Both the position numbers and the translations under genes were made by a program. The notes below the pieces were generated by a model, which had not been told where the DNA came from, searched no databases, and worked only from the letters and a program-made list of their open reading frames with translations. 17,682 bases of DNA from Bacteroidota bacterium. Lineage in GTDB: Bacteria > Bacteroidota > Bacteroidia > CAILMK01. The stretch is from contig JABDEJ010000047.1 in the NCBI GenBank assembly GCA_013287095.1, positions 1-17,682 on the forward strand, read 5' to 3'. Within the stretch, counting starts at the first letter, position 1; each line of letters opens with the position of its first letter. Shown piece by piece: positions 1-6,642 of this stretch.

Positions 1-336
1 GCGGGCGGTTCTACCTTTACAAGCACCTTTTGGCGGAAAGACCCAAGCCTGAGCCAAACAGCAGGAGGGTTTACGGTGCCTGGCATTATATTGGACGTGA
101 CCAGCCGCATATTGCCGAGTGACTCTGTAATAGTGGATGCCATGCTGGGCCAGGGCGAAGCGCTGGACTGCTATAACATACGCCTGCAGGAATCTGCTGC
201 CGAAAGCGCCGCCGCCGATGTGGACAAACTACAGCTTGCCCTGAGCGTGGTAAATGACCAGACCACACCGGAAGCCATGGCCACCGCATTCCACGAAGTA
301 TATAAAACATTTTACTGGCCATACCAACAAAGCTAA
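1..336 (+). CDS. C-terminal part of an unrecognised protein (partial at window start)
   Basis: The frame is open from base 1 to the TAA at 334-336, giving 111 visible residues; the true start lies upstream. I do not recognise the family. The visible part is soluble, with a short beta-like stretch (VPGIILDVTSRILPSDSVIV), an LGQGEALD motif and an alanine-rich helix (ESAAESAAADVDKLQLALSV), then a tail ending in tryptophan and tyrosine. It contains no transmembrane segment. Its base composition is clearly GC-rich (about 38 of 60 bases in 181-240), unlike the AT-rich gene that follows. Only three bases separate its stop from the next ATG, so the two are probably co-transcribed. Given the tail-fibre-like gene downstream, a structural or accessory role in a tail-like particle is possible, but this is inferred from context only. 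Confidence 0.7.
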   Translation, partial: AGGSTFTSTFWRKDPSLSQTAGGFTVPGIILDVTSRILPSDSVIVDAMLGQGEALDCYNIRLQESAAESAAADVDKLQLALSVVNDQTTPEAMATAFHEVYKTFYWPYQQS

Positions 337-339
337 ACC

Positions 340-1389
340 ATGAGCGACTTAAATTATTGGCAAACCCAGGGGCAGCAGGCTACGGATACAAATGCATTGG
401 ATACACCATCGTTGGATGATGATTCAACGCCAATTCCAAGCAATGACAGCATTGTTTTCGACAGCATGGATGAATATTTGCCCCCAGGAAACCACATTGT
501 ACAATCCCGATCTGATGCAATTATAGTTATCGATCAGGGGCATGGAACTTTGATAACTCTTAAAGATGAACAAGTAGGTACAGCAATTATAATTGGATAT
601 AATTTATATCAGCAAGGAGCAGATGGAAAACCAGATCGCAGTCAACCAACCATTAAATATGATGATTTAACTCTTCTTCCGAGTTACGTAACAACAGCAA
701 CAAATCCTAGAATTTGGATAAATAGTGCAATACATTCTACTGATAATGATGATGCTGAAAGACATTTAACTTTTGAAGTAGGTGTTGAACTCGAAAGGAT
801 TTTATCAGATGCCGGTTACACGGTTTTTAAAACCAGAAATTTGGAGACTGATGCGCCTACAAATACAGAAAGAGCTGAATTCGCCAACTCACATAATGCC
901 GACTATTTTATTTCAATACATGCGGATGGTGATAAATGGTATAAAACATCCGGCTCACATTCGGAGTATAGACAAAGTACTGATTCTGATTACAATGCGA
1001 CACAGATAGAATTTGCGACTGATATCTTTTCTCAATATGACGTTATAAATAAAACCACCAGTCCTGTAGAGAATTCACGAATCCATGTAGCTGTTTTGTC
1101 ACCTACATTGAATAAAACCCCAAGAAAAACGCTTGTTGAAATAGGTTTTGGCTCAAATCCTACTGAATTTGCCTATATGGACAGTAATTATGCAGAAATT
1201 GCTTTGCAAATAGCCCAAGGGTTAGATATAAATGTTATGAGACATTATAAAGTTCAATCAAGCATAATACAAGGATATTACTATGGCGGTAAAATACATT
1301 CCACAAAACCTGATCCTTCATCTAACTATACTCCTAACTATCAAATCATTTATGAACTACAGGATCTACCGATTATCAATATTGGTTAA
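340..1389 (+). CDS. N-acetylmuramoyl-L-alanine amidase, Amidase_3 type, no signal peptide
   Basis: This 349-residue protein is a zinc amidase of the AmiC/CwlV (Amidase_3) fold, a family that cuts the amide bond between N-acetylmuramic acid and L-alanine in peptidoglycan. Visible motifs are an IDQGHG segment (His68), the helix ERHLTFEVGVELERIL with the candidate zinc ligand Glu140, the NADYFISIHADG strand with zinc ligand His194, and VEIGFGSN with catalytic Glu267. The usual 12-15 residues between the first His and Glu are replaced by 72. His132 in the IHSTD segment is therefore an alternative first ligand, with a shorter than usual loop. The N-terminus (residues 1-50) is acidic, polar and probably disordered. 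There is no signal peptide or lipobox, which is odd for a cell-wall hydrolase unless it is released by a holin or delivered by a particle. It starts three bases after the previous stop and overlaps the next gene by 38 bases. It is AT-richer than its left neighbour. The family call is firm; the role is inferred. Confidence 0.85.
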   Translation: MSDLNYWQTQGQQATDTNALDTPSLDDDSTPIPSNDSIVFDSMDEYLPPGNHIVQSRSDAIIVIDQGHGTLITLKDEQVGTAIIIGYNLYQQGADGKPDRSQPTIKYDDLTLLPSYVTTATNPRIWINSAIHSTDNDDAERHLTFEVGVELERILSDAGYTVFKTRNLETDAPTNTERAEFANSHNADYFISIHADGDKWYKTSGSHSEYRQSTDSDYNATQIEFATDIFSQYDVINKTTSPVENSRIHVAVLSPTLNKTPRKTLVEIGFGSNPTEFAYMDSNYAEIALQIAQGLDINVMRHYKVQSSIIQGYYYGGKIHSTKPDPSSNYTPNYQIIYELQDLPIINIG

Positions 1390-2002
1390 TGCCATGACCT
1401 TATTTTTTTTCCAAAGCTGCGACCACATATCTGGAAAGAAAGACGATCACACTGGAAAAAAAATAACGATTGTAAAAAAAGTAGGGTTGAAGCCTGGTCT
1501 TAACAGGTCTTTGCAAGATTCAAATGGAATTATTACAGAAAGTTACGCAATTCGAAGAAAACAGTATGTAGGGTTAAAAAATACCATAGTTTTAAAAGAT
1601 ACGATAGATATAATTTGGAATAGAGAGATTAAGAATGATAAAATACTCAATGTTACTTATTTCGTTAATGACGGTCATCTAGAACAATCTTTCTATCCAA
1701 ACGGAATGATAAAGGATTCTAAATATACAATAAATGATGTAAATGGAGGGTATCCTGACGGGCTTTGGAAGGAATTTGACTCTGTTGGCAATATTATTAC
1801 CGAGAGCTTTTATGATTATTCAAGGAATTACAATAGTATAAAATTTTACACAATGGGACAAATTGATTCCTCGAAAGAATTTTATTATGCCGGAGGCGAA
1901 TCAGAAGCTATACCTAATGGTGTTTGGGAATATTTCCCAAATGGATCACATCCAAGGAAAGTAGTGTACAAAATGGGTAAAATGATAGAATGGAAAAAAT
2001 AA
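1352..2002 (+). CDS. Lipoprotein with MORN/YwqK-type repeats
   Basis: The open frame extends back to 1283, but the ATG at 1352 gives a proper lipoprotein signal: basic start (MNYRIYR), hydrophobic stretch, then FFFQSC with lipidated Cys23. This start makes a 216-residue protein whose first 38 bases overlap the amidase gene in another frame. The C-terminal half carries repeats of the type seen in MORN and YwqK-family proteins: YPNGMIKDS, GYPDGLWKEFDSVGNI, PNGVWEYFPNGS, each with the Gly-x-Trp-x-Glu-Tyr/Phe pattern. Such repeats form beta-hairpin stacks, and many YwqK-like proteins are annotated as antitoxin or immunity-like. The gene is very AT-rich (17 G+C of 60 bases in 1621-1680). Placement in the cell envelope immediately after an amidase is what an immunity protein would require; a phage outer-membrane lysis protein is an alternative but would usually be much smaller. 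Confidence 0.7.
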   Translation: MNYRIYRLSILVNAMTLFFFQSCDHISGKKDDHTGKKITIVKKVGLKPGLNRSLQDSNGIITESYAIRRKQYVGLKNTIVLKDTIDIIWNREIKNDKILNVTYFVNDGHLEQSFYPNGMIKDSKYTINDVNGGYPDGLWKEFDSVGNIITESFYDYSRNYNSIKFYTMGQIDSSKEFYYAGGESEAIPNGVWEYFPNGSHPRKVVYKMGKMIEWKK

Positions 2003-2040
2003 AATGATTGAATTGAACACACTATAAAAAATTTAAAACT

Positions 2041-2406
2041 ATGATCAGATTTATTATCGTCATCGGCCTGGCATTTGCCTTTCAAAGCTGCGCCACTATT
2101 TTTAGCGGCAGCAAACAAATGGTACATATCGCTTCCAAACCAGATTCGGCCAAGATAGAAATGAATGGCATACTTGTGGGCTATACCCCGGCAGATGTAT
2201 GGATGAAAAAACAGCTTGATAAACCATTGATCACATTAACCCGCAAAGGATACCAGACCAAAACATTCCAATTACAATCAAGTGTAGACCCCGTTACTTT
2301 TATTAATCTTTTATTCCTGATAGGGTTTGTGGTTGATCTGGCAACAGGTGCCATCATGAAGTATGATCCAATAACCTACACTATTGAAATGGATGCAAAT
2401 AGATGA
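2041..2406 (+). CDS. PEGA-domain lipoprotein
   Basis: A 121-residue protein beginning with a short lipoprotein signal peptide; the lipobox AFQSC places the lipidated cysteine at residue 17. Residues about 31-78 match a PEGA domain (SKPDSAKIEMNGILVGYTPADV, followed by basic residues and LTRKGYQ), a surface-layer-like beta domain common in bacterial lipoproteins. Residues about 86-105 form a hydrophobic segment with VVDLATGAI, typical of small Bacteroidota PEGA lipoproteins. The gene lies 38 bases after the MORN-type lipoprotein and about 56 bases before the fibre gene. Its composition (26 of 60 G+C in 2101-2160) is closer to the chromosome than the AT-rich genes before it. It could be a second envelope factor of the amidase module or an unrelated lipoprotein; the sequence does not decide. 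Confidence 0.75.
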   Translation: MIRFIIVIGLAFAFQSCATIFSGSKQMVHIASKPDSAKIEMNGILVGYTPADVWMKKQLDKPLITLTRKGYQTKTFQLQSSVDPVTFINLLFLIGFVVDLATGAIMKYDPITYTIEMDANR

Positions 2407-2462
2407 TAAATTGGAAATTGAAAGATTAAAAGATTGAAGATTGAAAGGTTCAAAAAAGTAAA
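2407..2462 (+). repeat. C-free GATTGAA-type repeated leader before the fibre gene
   Basis: From 2397 to 2450 the plus strand has no C. The spacer consists of short repeats of GATTGAA and GATTAAA type (about 2415-2448), followed by A-rich sequence up to the ATG. There is no Shine-Dalgarno sequence. A leader lacking C cannot form G-C pairs, so it is expected to be unstructured in mRNA. Confidence 0.6.
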
Positions 2463-4454
2463 ATGCACCAATTACCATATCAACTGCCACCACTGCCACC
2501 CGGTCCACCTAACGTAGCAAACTATATCCATACGGACCTTGGCTTCATCTTTAGCGCATTGCGCACGGGTATATCCGGTCCGCCACAACTGCCTCCCTAT
2601 CCACCTAATACTATTGAGGGCCGCCACCTTCATACAGATCTGAACTATATCTACCTCGCCATCACAGCTTACGGAGAAGGGATATTGAGCTACCGTGGCG
2701 TTTGGGATGCTTCCGGTAATGTATTTCCAAGTACAGGCGGTTCTGGCAGAGATGGCTCGATCAAAAAAGGAAATATCTGGAACATATCTGTGGCTGGAGT
2801 ACTTGGCGGCGTTACTGTCAATATTGGTTATTCAATCCGTGCATTGGTTGATAATCCCGGTACAAGCCTCGCCAATTGGCTCATCTTAGACCCTGCCATC
2901 GGCTTTGTCCCTGAAAACACCGCCAACAAAGGCATTGCAAACGGCTATGCGTCACTTGATAGCAGCGGCAAAGTACCTTTCGCACAATTGCCTGCGCTCA
3001 CATCCTCTGAAATTACTACCGCACTTGGCTTTACGCCATATAATGCAACAAACCCAGCGGGGTATATTTCAAGCATTACCTCCAGTATGGTGACTACGGC
3101 GCTCGGTTTTACCCCTTATAATGCAACAAATCCGGCAGGGTATATTTCAGGTATTACTTCGGGCATGGTGACGGGCGCGCTTGGTTTTACCCCTTATAAC
3201 GCGACTAATCCGGCGGGATATGTAACAGCAAATCAAAATACAACCGGATATGCAGCAGGAATAGCGGGTGGAGCAGCAGGGAAAATACCTTATCAATCTG
3301 CGGCTAATACAACATTATTCAGCGCAGCAGGAACCGCAGGCCAAGCAATGATAAGCGGTGGTACAGGATCTCCAACATGGTATGCGCCAACTGCAACCCA
3401 GATGATATATGCAGGAACTGGCGGTATATTGGCGTCTGATTCCAGCCTTACCTACGCGAATAGTTCCGTAGGCATGATAACAACCAACCCATATACCAAT
3501 AGTTTTGCAGGAACCTCGACAGTTGGCGCAATACTTATTTCAGGCTCTCCTTATGCTTCAAGTGCATCTGCCCCACCTCAATTTTTGATGCAGAACACAA
3601 CGGCATCTACTACATGGAGTTCTGCCGGTACTTATTTTGGTATTAATCATCCTTCTGCCTTTAAAGGTGATTCTCTGAATTTTAAATCAGCAGGAACCAC
3701 TTATTTCAATATAAGCGCAACTGGAAATAACTCTACAAATGGTATTGTCAACATTATAACACCGACCACATTTTATTATGGTCTTTCTGTTACTGGAACA
3801 GGACCATTAGCATCATCAGGAACCAATGTTGGTTTTGGTATATATGAAAGTTTTACAATTACAGGAAGCGCAGCAGGAAGCGCAGAAATGAATCAAATTG
3901 CATTGATTGGCTACACTGGAAATGGCGGAATAAAAAATATATCTATTTACACAGATACAGCTTCCACCACTTCTAATTGGGGAATATGGTCACGTACCTA
4001 TGGTACGACAATTGGAACCAATATCGCTGTATATGGTTTATCTGAAAATGGATTAACAGGGATTGGTGTCCAGGGACAAGCGATTGTCAATAAAGCGTCA
4101 GGTATAAATATTGGTGTATTAGGATTGGGTTTAAATGGTTCAGGCTCTTTGGTAGCACAAGTTGGTGGGTTATTTGCGCTTGCTGCAACCTATACAGCAA
4201 CAACTTCGGCAGCATTAATAGCTGACAATGTGGCTCAATCTTCCCCTATTGCTTTGTTTATGGCAAATGGGGTTGAAAAAGTAAGGATAGATGTAAATGG
4301 AACAATTAATTTAGCATCAGGCAGCACAACAGTTCCTCCTTTATTATTTAGGGTAGGAAGTATTACTACTTCTCCTATTGCGTATGCCATGGAAACAGAT
4401 GGCACACATTTATACTGGACAGATAGTGCTGGGACAAGACATATAATAGTATAA
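2463..4454 (+). CDS. Phage-tail-fibre-like protein with internal repeats
   Basis: This 663-residue protein has the layout of a phage or injection-particle tail fibre. The N-terminus has two copies of a proline-rich segment followed by an HTDL motif (residues about 8-42 and 43-73), probably the attachment part. Residues 150-180 (NKGIANGYASLDSSGKVPFAQLP) match a linker common in tail fibres. Residues 181-258 hold three 26-residue repeats with the ALGFTPYNATNPAGY core, also common in tail fibres and collars. The rest is low in charge and rich in Gly, Ser, Thr and Ala, as in a trimeric beta-rich shaft, and ends with the short tip SAGTRHIIV. There is no signal peptide, as expected for a particle component. 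The 5' third is GC-richer than the 3' part, suggesting tip exchange. A bacterial surface adhesin is the alternative, but the missing signal peptide argues against it. Confidence 0.75.
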   Translation: MHQLPYQLPPLPPGPPNVANYIHTDLGFIFSALRTGISGPPQLPPYPPNTIEGRHLHTDLNYIYLAITAYGEGILSYRGVWDASGNVFPSTGGSGRDGSIKKGNIWNISVAGVLGGVTVNIGYSIRALVDNPGTSLANWLILDPAIGFVPENTANKGIANGYASLDSSGKVPFAQLPALTSSEITTALGFTPYNATNPAGYISSITSSMVTTALGFTPYNATNPAGYISGITSGMVTGALGFTPYNATNPAGYVTANQNTTGYAAGIAGGAAGKIPYQSAANTTLFSAAGTAGQAMISGGTGSPTWYAPTATQMIYAGTGGILASDSSLTYANSSVGMITTNPYTNSFAGTSTVGAILISGSPYASSASAPPQFLMQNTTASTTWSSAGTYFGINHPSAFKGDSLNFKSAGTTYFNISATGNNSTNGIVNIITPTTFYYGLSVTGTGPLASSGTNVGFGIYESFTITGSAAGSAEMNQIALIGYTGNGGIKNISIYTDTASTTSNWGIWSRTYGTTIGTNIAVYGLSENGLTGIGVQGQAIVNKASGINIGVLGLGLNGSGSLVAQVGGLFALAATYTATTSAALIADNVAQSSPIALFMANGVEKVRIDVNGTINLASGSTTVPPLLFRVGSITTSPIAYAMETDGTHLYWTDSAGTRHIIV

Positions 4455-4526
4455 AACTATAGCTAAGATACATAAAATTTTGAATACTAAATATTTACAA
4501 ACTTATTGTCCTTAAGTCAAAACTTT

Positions 4527-4931
4527 ATGCGAAAAATAAAAAATTCTGAAATCCTTGGAATGAATAACGCAATTGCGGAATTTGAAAAGCTCAATGAAAA
4601 AATACCCTTTAAACTGAGCTATGCCCTATCCAAACATAAGGATTCGATTCAAAAACACACCATGGATTTTGATAAAGCAAGGATAGCCATTTGCGAAGAA
4701 TATGCTGACAAAGATGAAGCCGGGAAACCAATTGTAAACCCTGATTCGGGTTACAAACTTAGCGAAGACAACATGAAGATCGTAAATGAAAAAGTATTTG
4801 AACTGCTTGAAGAAGAAGTAGAGGTTCCAGATTATCAGGTAAGTGTGAACGATTTGCCAAATGATTTCGGGTTTTCACCTGCTGAATTCCCAAATAATTC
4901 CATATTCATGAGATATTTGTGTCGGGATTGA
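4527..4931 (+). CDS. Small phage-type protein resembling DUF1617
   Basis: The open frame begins with TTG at 4506, but the ATG at 4527 yields MRKIKNSEIL, the usual beginning of this protein type, and a length of 134 residues. The sequence is a charged, mostly helical protein: MNNAIAEFEKLNEKIPFKLSYALSKH, then a coiled stretch with KARIAICEEYADKDEAGKP, and a C-terminal LEEEVEV segment. This layout (N-terminal IKN motif, LP-K-SY, long helix, EKYADKDEEGKP-like segment) resembles the phage family DUF1617, recognised here from memory and not by search. Function is not known; in phages the family is found among tail genes. It follows the fibre gene by 72 bases and is the last gene of the accessory block. 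A divergent C-terminal tail (about residues 115-134) is not explained. Confidence 0.6.
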   Translation: MRKIKNSEILGMNNAIAEFEKLNEKIPFKLSYALSKHKDSIQKHTMDFDKARIAICEEYADKDEAGKPIVNPDSGYKLSEDNMKIVNEKVFELLEEEVEVPDYQVSVNDLPNDFGFSPAEFPNNSIFMRYLCRD

Positions 4932-5019
4932 ATTTTTAGCTTGATATATCTATAGGTTCAGGGAAATGGGCGGACTCAAGGGTCATCTCTACCATTTAAT
5001 TCCAACATCTAATTTTTCC

Positions 5020-5027
5020 TACCTTTG
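5020..5027 (+). promoter_or_regulatory. TAnnTTTG promoter box before yebC
   Basis: TACCTTTG matches the Bacteroidota -7 consensus TAnnTTTG and lies 18 bases before the yebC ATG, giving a short leader. No clear -33 TTTG element is seen at the usual spacing. Confidence 0.65.
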
Positions 5028-5045
5028 CGCTTTATTTGAAATTCT

Positions 5046-5759
5046 ATGGGAAGAGCATTTGAATTCCGCCGGGCCAGGAAAGAAAAAAGATGGGACAAGA
5101 TGTCGAAGGCATTTACACGTCTCGGCAGGGAAATAGCCATAGCCGTAAAAACGGGTGGCCCCCATCCTGAAACCAACCCACGCCTTCGCGTGGCTATGCA
5201 AAACGCCAAGGGCGTGAATATGCCCAAAGACAGGGTGGAAGGTGCCATAAAAAGAGCTTCCAGCAAAGAAGAAAAAGATTTTGAAGAAGTGGTTTACGAA
5301 GGTTATGGCCCTTATGGCGTGGCGATAGTGGTAGAAACTGCCACAGATAACCCTACAAGAACGGTGGCGAACGTGAGGATGTATTTCAATAAAGGCGGTG
5401 GCGCTTTGGGCACTTCCGGTTCCGTGAACTTTATGTTCGAACGGAAAGGGGTTATTAAAATGCCTTCGGAAGGAATAAACCTTGAAGACCTGGAACTGGA
5501 CCTGATAGACTACGGGGCTGAAGACATTTATGTTGAAGATGGTGAAATAATTATATATACCGGATTTACTGAGTTTGCAGGAATGGTGAAAGCGCTGGAA
5601 GAGCGGAAATTGCCCGTTACCAGTTCAGAACTGCAGAGAATACCAACCAATTATGCTCCAGCACTTACCGAGGCACAAGAAGAAGAAATCCTTGATCTCA
5701 TAGATAAACTGGAAGAGGATGATGATGTACAGGCAGTCTATCATAATATGGGGAATTAG
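5046..5759 (+). CDS. yebC: YebC/PmpR (TACO1-like) family protein
   Basis: A 237-residue protein matching the YebC/PmpR/TACO1 family over its full length. It opens with the family start (MGRAFEFRRARKEKRWDKMSK), followed by FTRLGREI, the conserved NPRLRVAMQNAKGVNMPKD segment, GYGPYGVAIVVE, NPTRTVANVR and FNKGGGALGTSGSVNFMF. Members were long described as DNA-binding regulators; several are now linked to translation, acting on ribosomes stalled at difficult motifs. It is cytoplasmic. The ATG at 5046 sits 18 bases after a TACCTTTG promoter box and has no Shine-Dalgarno sequence. It marks the return from the accessory block to housekeeping sequence. Its natural neighbour (ruvC in many bacteria) is not present here. 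A low-complexity repeat begins two bases after its stop. Confidence 0.95.
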   Translation: MGRAFEFRRARKEKRWDKMSKAFTRLGREIAIAVKTGGPHPETNPRLRVAMQNAKGVNMPKDRVEGAIKRASSKEEKDFEEVVYEGYGPYGVAIVVETATDNPTRTVANVRMYFNKGGGALGTSGSVNFMFERKGVIKMPSEGINLEDLELDLIDYGAEDIYVEDGEIIIYTGFTEFAGMVKALEERKLPVTSSELQRIPTNYAPALTEAQEEEILDLIDKLEEDDDVQAVYHNMGN

Positions 5760-5760
5760 C

Positions 5761-5787
5761 AGTCAGGGGACAGGAATCAGGAGTTAA
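5761..5787 (+). repeat. GTCAGG/GACAGG dispersed repeat, copy A
   Basis: A 27-base G/A-rich element. Copy B is at 13074-13100 in the same orientation, with 22 of 27 bases identical; every one of the five differences is an A/G change. Both copies are followed by a G-free leader and a gene with a non-ATG start. Confidence 0.7.
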
Positions 5788-5817
5788 TAACAAGGAATAA
5801 AGCAAAATAATGCGAAG

Positions 5818-5862
5818 CCACATCTCACTTTTCACTTCTCACATCTCACTCTTTTAATAAAA
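5818..5862 (+). repeat. G-free CTCAC-repeat leader of kup
   Basis: The bases before the kup TTG contain no G and consist mainly of repeated CATCTCAC and TTCACTTCTCAC units. No Shine-Dalgarno sequence is present. The stretch cannot form G-C pairs within itself, so it should be single-stranded in mRNA. Confidence 0.6.
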
Positions 5863-6642
5863 TTGTCCAAGCAGAATCTCAAGGTCCTATCGGCCGCAGG
5901 TGTATTAGTTACCCTTGGTATCATTTTCGGTGATATTGGTACTTCACCACTTTATGTACTGGGATCCATTGTTGGCACAAATCAGGTATCCGAATTACTG
6001 ATCTATGGTGCATTATCCTGTATATTCTGGACACTAACCCTACAAACTACTTTCAAGTACATATTACTTACCCTCCAGGCTGATAATAAAGGCGAAGGTG
6101 GTATATTTTCCCTGTATGCACTGGTACGCAAGCGGGCAAAATGGCTGATGATGCCAGCAATCATTGGGGCAGGAACCTTGTTAGCCGATGGTATTATTAC
6201 ACCCCCTATCTCAGTAGCTTCTGCGGTAGAAGGCCTTCTCATTTTTTATCCGACCCTTCACATCATCCCGATTGTATTGGTCATTCTTACCCTGCTTTTT
6301 GCATTTCAACGATTTGGAACAAAGATAGTCGGAGCTTCTTTTGGGCCTATCATGCTCTTATGGTTCACGATGATCGGACTTTTCGGACTAATTCATATTG
6401 TTCAAAATCCAATTATTTTCCAGGCACTTAGTCCCTATTATGCGATCAAGTTTTTAATATTCTATCCGAAAGGATTCTGGTTATTGGGCGCTGTATTCCT
6501 TGCCACTACGGGCGCAGAAGCCTTATACTCAGACCTCGGACATTGCGGCAAAAAAAATATACGGGTAGCCTGGATCTTTGTAAAAACAGCGCTTGTCCTC
6601 AATTATTTAGGTCAGGGTGCTTATTTGCTTCACAATTTTTAA
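5863..6642 (+). CDS. kup: Kup-type potassium transporter, N-terminal part (frameshifted gene)
   Basis: This frame encodes the first 259 residues of a KUP/HAK/KT potassium uptake protein, an inner-membrane K+ symporter. The family start is clear: GIIFGDIGTSPLYVLGS at residues 19-35, then several transmembrane helices, ADGIITPPISVASAVEG and TGAEALYSDLGHCGKKNI. The translation start is TTG at 5863; no in-frame ATG fits, and the conserved N-terminus begins immediately after it. The frame ends prematurely at TAA 6640-6642, after LGQGAYLLHNF. The rest of the protein continues in the next frame from about 6641. One extra T in the run of five at 6636-6640 accounts for the break: removing it gives a continuous protein of about 664 residues, the normal family length. 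It is either a sequencing error, a recent mutation or, less likely, a recoding site. Confidence 0.9.
   Translation: MSKQNLKVLSAAGVLVTLGIIFGDIGTSPLYVLGSIVGTNQVSELLIYGALSCIFWTLTLQTTFKYILLTLQADNKGEGGIFSLYALVRKRAKWLMMPAIIGAGTLLADGIITPPISVASAVEGLLIFYPTLHIIPIVLVILTLLFAFQRFGTKIVGASFGPIMLLWFTMIGLFGLIHIVQNPIIFQALSPYYAIKFLIFYPKGFWLLGAVFLATTGAEALYSDLGHCGKKNIRVAWIFVKTALVLNYLGQGAYLLHNF

Noticed and set aside
1283..1351. Longer N-terminus for the MORN-type lipoprotein
   Set aside because: It would overlap the amidase gene by over 100 bases and bury the lipoprotein signal peptide; the start at 1352 gives a clean signal.
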